Shown: piece by piece, positions 6,313-14,981 of the stretch
How positions within the stretch are numbered: position 1 is the first letter of the stretch
Layout: each line of letters opens with the position of its first letter
NCBI GenBank assembly: GCA_017935045.1
Contig: JAGBIJ010000054.1
Location: 1 to 39,973, forward strand
Reading direction: 5' to 3'
Source of the DNA: Muribaculaceae bacterium
Lineage (GTDB): Bacteria; Bacteroidota; Bacteroidia; Bacteroidales; Muribaculaceae
Length of the DNA stretch: 39,973 nucleotides
Made by a program: the position numbers and the translations under genes
Notes under the pieces: generated by a model
What the model was told of the DNA's origin: nothing
What the model saw: only the letters and a program-made list of their open reading frames with translations
The model's database searches: none

Positions 6313-7035
6313 ATGAAAAGACTATTATTTGCCGTCGTACTGACGCTGACCGTAATGACACTCCCGGCACGCACACTGATAGTATATTACAGCTATACCA
6401 ACAATGTGGAGCGCATAGTCCGTGAACTCAGCACCCGCATAGAGGCCGACGTGGTAAAAATCGAACCTGCTGAGAAAGGACTGGATTACGCCGCCGACAA
6501 CTACGCCATCGGCAGCGCACAGATAGCGGCCATTCGCGCCAATCCCGACAACGCAGACTCCTATCCACCTATTGATTCTGTGAATATAGATTTCACGCAG
6601 TATTCTACAGTCATTGTCGGCGCGCCCCTCTGGTGGGGCAATATGGCGGCTCCACTGCAGACATTCCTGTTTCAGCACGGTCAGGAAATGGCTGACAAAA
6701 ACATAGGTCTGATAGTATCGAGCGCAAGCAGCGGCATCAGCGGAGTGGAGAGCGATGCGAGAAGGCTTATACCCGAAGGCCGCTTCCTCTCCCCGAGCCT
6801 CTGGATACGCAGTTCGCAGACCTCCGGGGCCGGACCGATGATTGACAACTGGCTTCAGGCCATTGATTACAAGAATCTGACCACAGGTATCGCCAGCCTC
6901 AGCCCGGAGACGTCAGCCGGCTATACCATCTATACCCTTTCCGGAGTCAGACTGATGTCCGGAGTCAGTGAGCTTCCTGCGCTATCCGCCGGCCTCTACA
7001 TCATAAACGGCAAAAAATCAGCGGTATCCAGATGA
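6313..7035 (+). CDS. exported flavodoxin-family protein
   Basis: 240 residues. A signal peptide (MKRLLFAVVLTLTVMTLPA) is followed directly by a flavodoxin fold: TLIVYYSYTNNVERIV is the FMN-phosphate loop, and VIVGAPLWWGNMAAPLQTFL is the second flavin-contact segment. SSASSGISGVESDARRLIP and a closing helix complete the domain. From about residue 195, TAGYTIYTLSGVRLM to LPALSAGLYIING resembles the short C-terminal tail of Bacteroidota secreted proteins. A flavodoxin outside the cytoplasm is unusual but occurs in this phylum; its redox partner is not evident here. The divergent AraC-type protein is the likely regulator. Confidence 0.82.
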   Translation: MKRLLFAVVLTLTVMTLPARTLIVYYSYTNNVERIVRELSTRIEADVVKIEPAEKGLDYAADNYAIGSAQIAAIRANPDNADSYPPIDSVNIDFTQYSTVIVGAPLWWGNMAAPLQTFLFQHGQEMADKNIGLIVSSASSGISGVESDARRLIPEGRFLSPSLWIRSSQTSGAGPMIDNWLQAIDYKNLTTGIASLSPETSAGYTIYTLSGVRLMSGVSELPALSAGLYIINGKKSAVSR

Positions 7036-7103
7036 CAGGAGCTATGCCCAGACTATCATAAAGTCAAAATAAATAATACAGAGTCTGACTCTATATTCTC
7101 TTT

Positions 7104-7481
7104 TTACCGGTCTGCCGCAGCTTCGTAGCGCTTGCGGTAAGCCATCACTTTTTTCATATTGGCCAGCGCCCACTCGGTAAGCTGCCTGATGAGCGGCAGA
7201 AGTGATTGCCCGGTATCAGTCAGCCGGTACTCTACCTTGGGCGGCGCTACGGCATACACTTTGCGGTCAATCAGTCCGTCGGACTCCAGCGTGCGAAGCG
7301 TAGACGAAAGCACCCGTGACGATATATCCGGTATCAGTCTTCCGAGTTCGCTGAACCTTACTACTTTCTGCTTACCGATAATCAGCAGGGTCAGTATGGC
7401 CCACTTGCTGCCGAACCGGGCGATTACGTTCCTGACCGGACACATCTCCATTATCGAATCCGAAGCCTCTTTCTTATTCAT
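7104..7481 (-). CDS. HxlR family transcriptional regulator
   Basis: 125 residues, the usual size for this winged-helix family. The conserved opening is MCPVRNVIARFGSKWAILTLLIIG, with a cysteine at the position that senses oxidants or aldehydes in some members. FSELGRLIPDISSRVLSSTLRTLESDGLI is the recognition region and VEYRLTDTGQSLLPLI the wing. It is divergent from the cupin gene at 7692. A -7 box TAACTTTG (7507-7514, minus strand) gives a leader of about 20 bases. It probably controls the cupin gene and itself. Confidence 0.9.
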   Translation of the reverse strand: MNKKEASDSIMEMCPVRNVIARFGSKWAILTLLIIGKQKVVRFSELGRLIPDISSRVLSSTLRTLESDGLIDRKVYAVAPPKVEYRLTDTGQSLLPLIRQLTEWALANMKKVMAYRKRYEAAADR

Positions 7482-7630
7482 AATCGTGTACAGTTACTTT
7501 TATTTGCAAAGTTAATAATAATAATCCACATATCGCCACATCAAAAAAATCAGTTGCCACTAAAAATTTTTTCTTCCTGAAAATCAGCAAAACCGACAAA
7601 AAGGTTACTATGGGAGAAATATGTAAGTAC

Positions 7631-7661
7631 TTGACAACCCGATGTTTTAGTTGTAATTTTG
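7631..7661 (+). promoter_or_regulatory. cupin gene promoter
   Basis: TTG (7631-7633), a 20-base spacer and TAATTTTG (7654-7661). The start point would fall near 7667, which rules out the in-frame TTG at 7659 as start codon and supports the ATG at 7692. Confidence 0.65.
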
Positions 7662-7691
7662 CAACATGGAAACAATGATAAATATACGGTT

Positions 7692-8141
7692 ATGAAACAG
7701 ATTCAGACAATCGAAAAAGCAGAAAATTTCAGCGCTGCCAATTTCGGCAGACTCGCTGGCATCAAGGATTACGTACTTGAGCTTGGACCCGGCATCCGTA
7801 TTCCCGGGAAAGTATTCGGCGGTAAGGCCGTGGGAGCCACCGGCGGCGAATTCTCGCTTCAGGTATTCGCTCCGGGACAGGAGACCGGCTTCCTGCATAC
7901 TCACAAAAACCATGAAGAGCTGTACTTCTTTCTCGCCGGCAACGGAGAGTTTCAGGTAGACGGAAAGGTATTTCCCGTAGAGGAAGGCTCCGTCGTACGC
8001 GTCTCTCCCGCGGGACGCCGCAGTGTACGCAACAACGGCACAGAGCCGCTCGTCATGCTCTGTGTGCAGTATAGGGGCGACACCTTCACAGCCGAAGACG
8101 CCGCCGACGGCGACATTCTGGCCGAACCCGTAAAATGGTAA
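7692..8141 (+). CDS. cupin-domain protein
   Basis: 149 residues, a single small cupin barrel. The first metal motif is visible as TGFLHTHKNHEELYFFLAG (histidines and glutamate) and the second as VEEGSVVRVSPAGRRSVRN, where the usual histidine is replaced by arginine. The substrate cannot be deduced; such proteins act as isomerases, dioxygenases or binding proteins. The start was chosen downstream of the promoter at 7631-7661. The divergent HxlR gene suggests induction by a reactive compound. Confidence 0.85.
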   Translation: MKQIQTIEKAENFSAANFGRLAGIKDYVLELGPGIRIPGKVFGGKAVGATGGEFSLQVFAPGQETGFLHTHKNHEELYFFLAGNGEFQVDGKVFPVEEGSVVRVSPAGRRSVRNNGTEPLVMLCVQYRGDTFTAEDAADGDILAEPVKW

Positions 8142-8162
8142 TCCGCGCCTGACTGAACATGT

Positions 8163-8198
8163 CTATAAGGTCTTTAAAGACCATTAAAGACCTTATAG
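8163..8198. terminator. bidirectional hairpin between convergent genes
   Basis: A perfect 15-bp stem (8163-8177 with 8184-8198) and a 6-base loop lie between the cupin gene and the nucleoside kinase gene. There is no long T tract, so it may act with other factors. Confidence 0.5.
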
Positions 8199-8206
8199 AT
8201 AAACTA

Positions 8207-9880
8207 TCAATAGTGAAATGACGAACCGCCGAGGAACTCGCGCAGCAACGATGTGGAGGGAATCTGATCAGGTGGCAGAGGCAGGAAGTAGCTCAGGAAA
8301 GAGAGCAGCCGGTAAGCCTCGGAATACTCCTGACAGTCATGCGGTACCAGACGCAGCAACGGTTCGGCATAGCTTTTCATCACAGCCGGCTCAAACAGAA
8401 GCGATGAATTGAAAGTGGCGTCCGCGTTTTCCTGAAACGGAAATATCCAGCGCTCCTCCCCCTTGCGTACCGAGGCCCAGCGGCGCAGCGTGTCGACCGC
8501 CGCAGTATTGCGGTACTTATGGTCGCGTACCAGACGCCGCAGCAGACGGGTGTCGGTCGTAGGAATCCAGTTGTGGTCATCTATCTTGAGCGTAGTCAAA
8601 GCCGACACATACACCTTATATATATTGTCGGCGCTTACCTGCGGCGTAAGCTCCGGATTGAGACCGTGGATACCCTCAAGCAGCAGCACGTCATCTTTCT
8701 CCAGCTTCAGCGGACGCGGCTTCTCTATGCGCCTGCCCAGCTCAAAACTGTAGGTCGGCACATTTATCTTCTCCCCGTTTAACAGACGGTTCAGATGCTC
8801 GTTGAGCAGCTCGAGGTCGAGAGCATGGATCGACTCATAGTCAAAGTCGCCTGTCTCCGGGTCGCGCGGCGTAAGATGGCGGTCTACGAAGTAATCGTCA
8901 AGCGAGATCATCTTCGGACGCAACAGATTGGTCATAAGATGTATGGAGAGACGCTTGCATGTAGTGGTCTTGCCTGAGGACGAGGGTCCGGCCAGAAGCA
9001 CCACACGGGCTCCCTTTTCCGATATGGCGTCCGCTATATGCCCCAGCATTTTGGAGTGAAGCGTCTCGGAGAGATTGATAAGCGTGGCCGAACGCTTGTC
9101 AGCTATAGCGCGGTTCAGGCCGCCCACGCTGCTTACCCCGACTATATGATTGAAGCGCAGATGCTCAGTGAAAGCGTCAAACATCTTCTTCTGCTCCACA
9201 GGTTCGGCCGGCGCATTTATGTCAGCGGCCGAAGGAGGCATGAGCAACATTCCCTCGTCATCGGCCACCAGCGAGAAGACCGACAGACATCCCGTGGAGG
9301 GAGCCAGAGGACCATAATATGAGTCGGCCGTGTCTCCCAACGTGTAGTAAGTGGTATAGAGCTGATGGATAGTCTCGAGCAGCTCCACCTTGTCAAGCAA
9401 TCCCTGACTGCGGAACAGCTCTATTACATCGCGCGTAAGTCTCTCGTGACGCACAAAAGGCAGATTCTCACGCACCAGAGCCTGCATCTCGGACTCTATG
9501 GCCTGTACCTGAGGTCGCACACTGCGCCCTTTGCCGTCGAGCAGACGGCAATAATAGCCGCGGCTTACCGAATGTTCCATACGCAGCCTGACACCGGGCT
9601 GCACTTTGCTGACAGCCTTATACAGCATCATGCACAACGAACGGGTATAGACGCGACGCGACGACGGATGGCCCGGAGCGAGGAATTCTATCTGCTTGGG
9701 CATGAAAACCTGAAAAGACATAGGTTCCGTGCGGTTGTTGACGCGCGCGCAGATAGGGTTGAAACCCAAATTGAAACCCAACGTGCCGACCCGGGTCAGA
9801 ATATCGTCCAGGGAGTCTCCGCCACAGATGTCGACATACTCGCTTATATTCACGCAATATACTTTGATAGGTTTTGTCAT
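8207..9880 (-). CDS. nucleoside (uridine-type) kinase with N-terminal tRNA-synthetase-like domain
   Basis: 557 residues from MTKPIKVYCVNISEYVD. The N-terminal 250 residues resemble the TGS and second additional domains of threonyl-tRNA synthetase (LAPGHPSSRRVYTRSLCMML). The C-terminal half is a uridine kinase/phosphoribulokinase-type P-loop domain with Walker A GPSSSGKTTT (about 298-307), then ISLDDYFVDR and VLLLEGIHGLNPEL. This fused form is common in Bacteroidota and Firmicutes and is presumed to phosphorylate a nucleoside with a nucleoside triphosphate. A longer frame begins at 9976, but the promoter -7 box TATCTTTG (9946-9953) lies within it. The ATG at 9880 also has a clear ribosome site, AAAGGAG. 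Confidence 0.88.
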   Translation of the reverse strand: MTKPIKVYCVNISEYVDICGGDSLDDILTRVGTLGFNLGFNPICARVNNRTEPMSFQVFMPKQIEFLAPGHPSSRRVYTRSLCMMLYKAVSKVQPGVRLRMEHSVSRGYYCRLLDGKGRSVRPQVQAIESEMQALVRENLPFVRHERLTRDVIELFRSQGLLDKVELLETIHQLYTTYYTLGDTADSYYGPLAPSTGCLSVFSLVADDEGMLLMPPSAADINAPAEPVEQKKMFDAFTEHLRFNHIVGVSSVGGLNRAIADKRSATLINLSETLHSKMLGHIADAISEKGARVVLLAGPSSSGKTTTCKRLSIHLMTNLLRPKMISLDDYFVDRHLTPRDPETGDFDYESIHALDLELLNEHLNRLLNGEKINVPTYSFELGRRIEKPRPLKLEKDDVLLLEGIHGLNPELTPQVSADNIYKVYVSALTTLKIDDHNWIPTTDTRLLRRLVRDHKYRNTAAVDTLRRWASVRKGEERWIFPFQENADATFNSSLLFEPAVMKSYAEPLLRLVPHDCQEYSEAYRLLSFLSYFLPLPPDQIPSTSLLREFLGGSSFHY

Positions 9881-9945
9881 GGCTCTCCTTTTTAGTAAAT
9901 AGCTCTTGAAATGACTGACTGTCACAAGTGAGACTTTTTCAAAAG

Positions 9946-9977
9946 CAAAGATAGACAATATTTCTGAGCCAGCCAAA
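9946..9977 (-). promoter_or_regulatory. nucleoside kinase promoter
   Basis: Read on the minus strand: TTTG (9974-9977), a 20-base spacer and TATCTTTG (9946-9953). It fixes the kinase start at 9880 rather than 9976, with a leader of about 60 bases. Confidence 0.6.
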
Positions 9978-10120
9978 AAAATACTCCTGCGCCTTACTAT
10001 GCGAATCTTCAGTCATGCATAGCTTTGCAACGAGAGTACGGTGTATGAAATCAAGACAATGTAATAGGTAAAGTCCGGGGATTTTTTCGCGGGAGAAGCA
10101 ATTATTATTAATTTTGCTGT

Positions 10121-11023
10121 GTGAAACCGGTTAATATACAGATTAAGGATTTTTTGCGGTCATCGCTGCTGGAGGCTGGCGCGGCAGCCGTAGGGTTCGC
10201 AAGGGCGGAGGAGGTGGATGCGCCGACTATCGAGCGATTCGCCGGATGGCTGGCGCGAGGAGATAGCGGACCACTGGGATATATGGACAATTATCCGGAG
10301 CTTCGCCGCGATCCGCGCGGTCTGCTGGAAGGGTGCCGCACCGTAATCAGCACGGCATGGGTCTACAATCCTTCCCGGCTGCGCGCCCCTGAACTGCCGC
10401 GCATAGCCCGCTACGCATATTGCGAGGATTACCATAAAGCACTCAGGCGTGTGCTCAAGCCGCTGTGCCGGGCCTGGGAGGAACACGTCGATGGGCTGAA
10501 GTGGCGTATCTGCATAGACTCCGCACCGGTCATGGAGCGCTATTGGGCCGTGAAGGCAGGAGTAGGCTTCTGCGGTCGCAACGGATGTCTTATTGTACCG
10601 GGCATTGGCTCATGGGTGTTCTTGGCCGAGATTCTTATAAATGCAGATGTCGAGCCGGACATTCCATGCGCCGACTGTTGCAAGGGATGCGGACTGTGTG
10701 TAGACCGCTGTCCTGCCGGTGCTTTAAGAGAGGATGGAACTATAGACTGCCGCAAATGCCGCTCGGCTCTGACGGTAGAGGCGCCGGGAGGCGCCGGTCC
10801 GGGCGCGCCATTGGCCGGCTGCGATGTCTGTCAGGAGTGTTGCCCGCACAATGCCGGAGCGCCCGTGGCCACGGTGCCGCAGTTAGCCGTGCTGGAGCAG
10901 GTCTTTGGTCTGGACGAGCGGCAAATCAGAGAGATGGATGAGGAGAGTTTCAAAGCCGGATTCTCGCGCAGCGCCCTCTCGCGCATCGGCCTGAAGGGAC
11001 TCCGGGCAAATCTTGATGCTTAG
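10121..11023 (+). CDS. queG: epoxyqueuosine reductase
   Basis: 300 residues. QueG performs the last step of queuosine synthesis, reducing epoxyqueuosine in tRNA with cobalamin and two [4Fe-4S] clusters. The motif CIDSAPVMER (Asp about 133) holds the proposed proton donor, followed by GVGFCGRNGCLI. The cluster ligands are in CCKGCGLCVDRCPAGAL (about 186-202) and CDVCQECCPHN (about 234-244). The usual CISYLTIE segment reads CRSALTVE, a mild divergence. The start is a GTG only 4 bases after the -7 box TAATTTTG (10109-10116), so the mRNA is probably leaderless; no later start fits the family N-terminus. Confidence 0.93.
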   Translation: MKPVNIQIKDFLRSSLLEAGAAAVGFARAEEVDAPTIERFAGWLARGDSGPLGYMDNYPELRRDPRGLLEGCRTVISTAWVYNPSRLRAPELPRIARYAYCEDYHKALRRVLKPLCRAWEEHVDGLKWRICIDSAPVMERYWAVKAGVGFCGRNGCLIVPGIGSWVFLAEILINADVEPDIPCADCCKGCGLCVDRCPAGALREDGTIDCRKCRSALTVEAPGGAGPGAPLAGCDVCQECCPHNAGAPVATVPQLAVLEQVFGLDERQIREMDEESFKAGFSRSALSRIGLKGLRANLDA

Positions 11024-11087
11024 GCTGTTTAAACTCTTTGCCGAACGGAGGCGTTGTTATAGAGAACCCCTTTATTAAAACCAGATT

Positions 11088-11447
11088 ATGAAAACTACAG
11101 AAAACACACGCCTTTATATCATCAGCTTCGGCGACAGCCGCAAGTACCGCCTGCTTTATAACCCCGAATCCGGCATTGCTGAAAGCGCCCTTCTACCATT
11201 CGTGAAATACGAAAAAGAGCTAAACGAGTACTTGTCACAACAGTTTCCCGGCGACACATTCGCCTATTATACTACTCCGCGTATTACCGAAGTAGAGATT
11301 TCCCATGCTGACCAATACGCTTCCTATCCCGAATTCAACGACGATGTCATGGATGACGTGAAGAAAGAACTCGTCAGAGAGATAAATGTAATGAATGCCA
11401 ACCGACTGAACAACGACAATGCCCCCTGGGCCGACATCCAGAAGTAA
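11088..11447 (+). CDS. conserved-looking small protein of unknown function
   Basis: 119 residues, not recognised. No signal peptide or membrane segment. It starts MKTTENTRLYIISFGDSRKYRLLYN, has acidic patches (EFNDDVMDDVKKELVREINVMNANRLNND) and ends AWADIQK-like (APWADIQK). Its good codon use and isolated position, 64 bases after queG and before a strong hairpin, make it a real gene. It may be read through from queG or have its own promoter; I see no clear -7 box. Confidence 0.7.
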   Translation: MKTTENTRLYIISFGDSRKYRLLYNPESGIAESALLPFVKYEKELNEYLSQQFPGDTFAYYTTPRITEVEISHADQYASYPEFNDDVMDDVKKELVREINVMNANRLNNDNAPWADIQK

Positions 11448-11482
11448 ACGAGCCGCATAAGCCGCGCTGATCCACAACTATA

Positions 11483-11524
11483 CCGCCGCGAGAATGTATC
11501 AGACATTATACATTCTCGCGGCGG
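11483..11524. terminator. bidirectional terminator hairpin
   Basis: A perfect 17-bp stem (11483-11499 with 11508-11524) with an 8-base loop sits between the convergent small unknown gene and mrp. There is no T tract, but the GC-rich stem is strong. Confidence 0.55.
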
Positions 11525-11543
11525 CTGTCTGTCTGAATCAAAG

Positions 11544-12662
11544 TCAGTGGGTGGCGACGCGGGAGGTGGGAGGCAGCGTGGCGTTACGGCGTATGACAGC
11601 AGCGTCTACGGCAGTGGCCATACGCAGGAACGCGTGGGCGCGCGGGTCGGAAGCAGCGCTGTCATCAGTGCGGAGCGCCGCAGGTATGCCGCTGTCGGCA
11701 CGGCTGCATATATCGGCTACAAGAGGTATTTCGGCCAAAAGCGGCACGTCGAATTCGGCAGCCAGACGCGAAGCGCCTCCCTGGCCGAAGATATAATATT
11801 TCTCGTCGGGATGGGGCGCGGGAGTAAACCAGGCCATATTCTCCACTATGCCGAGTACCGGGACATTTATCTTGTCATCACGGAACATAGCTATGCCTTT
11901 GCGTGCATCGGCCAGAGCCACCTCCTGCGGAGTGCTGACCACAATCACGCCGGTCATACCCAAGGTCTGCACCAGCGTCAGGTGTATGTCTGAGGTGCCG
12001 GGAGGCATGTCAATAAGGAAGTAGTCAAGCTCTCCCCAGTTAGCGTCGGCTATGAGCTGACGCAGGGCATTGGAAGCCATGGAGCCGCGCCATAACACCG
12101 GCTTGTCGCGCGCCACCATGAATCCGATGGAGAGCAGCTTGACGCCGTATTTCTCTATCGGGACTATAAGATCGCGTCCGTCTATTTTTTCTATATACAG
12201 CTGCTCGTCTTCCACTCCGAACATCTTAGGCATCGAAGGTCCGAAAATATCGGCATCAAGCAGGCCGACCTTATAGCCCATCTGGGCGAGCGAGACGGCC
12301 AGATTGGCTGCTATGGTGCTTTTGCCCACTCCCCCTTTGCCGGAGCTTACGCCTATGATATTCTTCACTCCAGGCAACAGCGGAGCTGCCTTGGGTGCAG
12401 CCGGCTGACGCGTCTTTACGGCTATGTTGCCCTTGATATCCACCTCGCCGGGCAAAGCATGCTCGATAGCTGTCTCGGCCGAACGTACCACCGACTTGAT
12501 GAAGGGGTCGGTAGGCTTGTCGAAAATCAGGGAAAAAGATACTTTCTTTCCATCTATGCGCATGTCGTCCTCCACCATGCCGGCTTCGACAAGGTTCTTG
12601 CCGTTGCCGGGATAGCGCACCGTGCGCAATATGTCTGTGATCAAAGCTGGATACAGTGCCAT
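11544..12662 (-). CDS. mrp: Mrp/NBP35-type iron-sulfur cluster carrier ATPase
   Basis: 372 residues. The first 90 residues are a MIP18/DUF59 domain (LRTVRYPGNGKNLVEAGMV). The rest is a MinD-like P-loop ATPase with the deviant Walker A GKGGVGKS (about 108-115), LLDADIFGPSMPKMFG, and DMPPGTSDIHLTL. Family members bind and transfer Fe-S clusters to apoproteins. The CxxC usually found after ENM is absent: the segment reads NMAWFTPAPHPDEKYYIFG. It follows trmB by 11 bases and closes a four-gene minus-strand run. Confidence 0.92.
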   Translation of the reverse strand: MALYPALITDILRTVRYPGNGKNLVEAGMVEDDMRIDGKKVSFSLIFDKPTDPFIKSVVRSAETAIEHALPGEVDIKGNIAVKTRQPAAPKAAPLLPGVKNIIGVSSGKGGVGKSTIAANLAVSLAQMGYKVGLLDADIFGPSMPKMFGVEDEQLYIEKIDGRDLIVPIEKYGVKLLSIGFMVARDKPVLWRGSMASNALRQLIADANWGELDYFLIDMPPGTSDIHLTLVQTLGMTGVIVVSTPQEVALADARKGIAMFRDDKINVPVLGIVENMAWFTPAPHPDEKYYIFGQGGASRLAAEFDVPLLAEIPLVADICSRADSGIPAALRTDDSAASDPRAHAFLRMATAVDAAVIRRNATLPPTSRVATH

Positions 12663-12673
12663 GTCAATTATTT

Positions 12674-13447
12674 CTATTGCTTGTTACGCGCGGCTGCCCA
12701 GTCGGGATTCTCGCTGCGCTGATATGAATGATAGTCGTCGTGTTCTATATCTTCCTCCTCAGGGTTCTCCAGGGGCTTTGCGCCGGGGCGGAACGCAAGG
12801 TATTTTATGCTCTTGCGGCGGGCGAGCCATTGCTGCTCATAGAAGGTACGTATGCCCGTAACGTATTCGGGTATGCCGGCGCTGCCGGCATACAGGTCGG
12901 CTGTGTCGGCCAGCAGTTCAAGGCCGTTATGCTCTATCAGCCGGCGCGTGAAAGCATAGAGAAAAGGAGAATCCGTCTTTAGATGGATTGTCCCTCCCGG
13001 CTTCAGCACATGCTGATAATGAGTCAGAAAGCGTGCAGCGGTCAGACGCCTGCGCGGATACTTCATCTGCGGATCTGGAAAAGTAATCCATATTTCGTCC
13101 ACTTCGCCGGGAGCAAAGACGCTCTCAAGATTCTCTATGCCTGTACGCAGAAATGCGGCGTTGTCCATGGCTTGTTGTTCCACCTGCGTGGCTCCGGTAT
13201 AGATACGGGCGCCCTTTATGTCGATACCCACGAAGTTGCGGTCAGGAAAACGACCGGCAAGTCCTACGGTGTATTCTCCCTTGCCGCAGCCCAGCTCCAG
13301 TACCAATGGACGCGGGGTGGCGAAAAAGCCCCCGTTCCAGTAGCCACGGTGTGGAAATCCTTCATCACGCAGCCGGGCATAGGTGTATTGCAGCACACAA
13401 CGGAAACTCTCCATCTCTGCGAACTTGCGGAGTTTGTTTTTTCCCAT
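12674..13447 (-). CDS. trmB: tRNA (guanine-N7-)-methyltransferase
   Basis: 257 residues. It makes m7G46 in the tRNA variable loop using S-adenosylmethionine. The methyl-donor site is LVLELGCGKGEYTVGLA (about 48-64), followed by FVGIDIKGARI. The signature ITFPDPQMKYPRRRL and LKTDSPFLYAFT are the catalytic and tRNA-contact segments. The start ATG overlaps the stop of the LRR gene by one base (TGATG), so translation is probably coupled. Confidence 0.95.
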   Translation of the reverse strand: MGKNKLRKFAEMESFRCVLQYTYARLRDEGFPHRGYWNGGFFATPRPLVLELGCGKGEYTVGLAGRFPDRNFVGIDIKGARIYTGATQVEQQAMDNAAFLRTGIENLESVFAPGEVDEIWITFPDPQMKYPRRRLTAARFLTHYQHVLKPGGTIHLKTDSPFLYAFTRRLIEHNGLELLADTADLYAGSAGIPEYVTGIRTFYEQQWLARRKSIKYLAFRPGAKPLENPEEEDIEHDDYHSYQRSENPDWAAARNKQ

Positions 13448-14946
13448 CAGCGTGTCAGTTTGAAGGTTGCGGTAAGACCGGAGCGCAGATTTACGCGAAC
13501 CACATATATTCTGTCGGCAAGCGCTGACACATCGGCCTGCACGCTCTCCGATGCGGGACGCAACGACATGACGGCGCGCCCGGCCGTATCATATATTTCC
13601 ACGCTCTGAATCTCTGCAGGAGCAATCACGTTGAGTATGCCGGGGGTAAACCAGGCTTTCACGCCGGTGTCGGCAGAGCTGAGAGTCTCGTCAAGACCGA
13701 CTACAGGAGAGATTTTGAACTCACACCACTGGTCGGCCGCACGCCATGCGTCGCCTGTATTCTCAGCTACGGTCATAACAACCGTCTTCTGGTCGATACC
13801 GGCAAATACTTCGCTGCCGAGCTCCGGAATCCTGTCGCCCAATGCCTGGGCATCTACGGAATTGAGAGCCGTCATTCCCTCCATGGCTCCATCGCCGAGG
13901 AATACGAGACTGCCGCCGAGACGAAGTTGCTCAGCACTGTTGTCTTTCAGGGCATAGGCGCCTATGCTCTCCAGATTTTCAAAACCTTCGGGCATAGCGA
14001 GAGCCGCGTCTCCTGCGAAAAGATAATCGGGATATGCCGAGATACCTGATGCGGTAAAAGATACAAAAGCCGGACAGTAAAAGAAAAGTCCTTTGCCAAG
14101 CACTGCATTGCCATTGGCCAGGGTAGCCGCAGACAAAGCCGGACAAAGCGCAAAAGCGTAATCTCCTATTTCAGTCACACTCTTAGGCAAATCCACCGTC
14201 TTGAGTCCGGCGCCGGTAAAAGCATGCTTGCCTATTACGGCAACCGAGGCAGGAAGGCTTACTGACTCCAGCGCCGTACAGCCTGCGAAGCTCCCTTGAC
14301 CTATTGTTTTAATACCTGCCGGAAATTTCACTGTCTCGAGCGCAGTGTCCTCCGAAAAAAGGCGGTCAGGAATTGATGTGACGGACATAGACGACAGGTC
14401 AGCTTCGCCAAGCGCGGTGCAACGCGCCAGGGCATATTCGCCCAATTCGTTTACGGATGCAGGTATGACGATGCTGCGCAGGGCGGCGTTATCGTAAAAA
14501 GCGCCTACGCCGATACTCGTCACTGTCTGAGGTATCTCAATGACAGCGAAAGAGTTGCCGGCCAAAGCTCCCTGACCTATGGTCTTCAGTCCGGCAGGGA
14601 GGCGCAGCGAAGTCAGCTTCTTGCCCAAAAGAGCGCCGGCTGGCAGAGCGTCGGCGGCAAACTCTGCTTCGCCGATGCTTACCTTCTTATCCGCCGCGGG
14701 GCGGTAGAACTCTATTTTCACATCCGTCAGGTCCAGCTCTCTCAGCGACTTCATGCGGTCGGCTATGGTAACAAAGTCACGCACATCCATGGTACCGCTG
14801 AGTCGCAAGACGGTCTCTGACATTATCGACTCGTCGAGCATTCCTTCCAGACCGCCGGCCTCCACCTTGAGGTCAGCGGCCATAGCCGGAAGTGTAATCA
14901 AAGCGGCTCCAGCGAGTAAATATCTATAAATCATTTTATTAATCAT
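13447..14946 (-). CDS. secreted leucine-rich-repeat protein (BspA-like, LRR_5)
   Basis: 499 residues. A signal peptide (MIYRYLLAGAALITLPAMA) is followed from about residue 110 by ten or so BspA-type repeats of about 23 residues, for example LPAGLKTIGQGALAGNSFAV and IPASVNELGEYALARCTAL. After about residue 415, a C-terminal domain (GILNVIAPAEIQSVEIYDTAGRAVMSL, then ADRIYVVRVNLRSGLTATFKLTR) resembles the sorting domain of Bacteroidota secreted proteins. It is likely outside the outer membrane in binding or adhesion. The ATG at 14934 is an equally good start. It lies 35 bases after the GH31 gene. Confidence 0.85.
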   Translation of the reverse strand: MINKMIYRYLLAGAALITLPAMAADLKVEAGGLEGMLDESIMSETVLRLSGTMDVRDFVTIADRMKSLRELDLTDVKIEFYRPAADKKVSIGEAEFAADALPAGALLGKKLTSLRLPAGLKTIGQGALAGNSFAVIEIPQTVTSIGVGAFYDNAALRSIVIPASVNELGEYALARCTALGEADLSSMSVTSIPDRLFSEDTALETVKFPAGIKTIGQGSFAGCTALESVSLPASVAVIGKHAFTGAGLKTVDLPKSVTEIGDYAFALCPALSAATLANGNAVLGKGLFFYCPAFVSFTASGISAYPDYLFAGDAALAMPEGFENLESIGAYALKDNSAEQLRLGGSLVFLGDGAMEGMTALNSVDAQALGDRIPELGSEVFAGIDQKTVVMTVAENTGDAWRAADQWCEFKISPVVGLDETLSSADTGVKAWFTPGILNVIAPAEIQSVEIYDTAGRAVMSLRPASESVQADVSALADRIYVVRVNLRSGLTATFKLTR

Positions 14947-14981
14947 TCTTTCACACTAATCATTTGGCCTCATGCCGGTAA

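Noticed and set aside
9881-9976. 32-residue N-terminal extension of the nucleoside kinase
   Set aside because: The promoter -7 box lies inside it and the ATG at 9880 has a clear ribosome site and matches family length.
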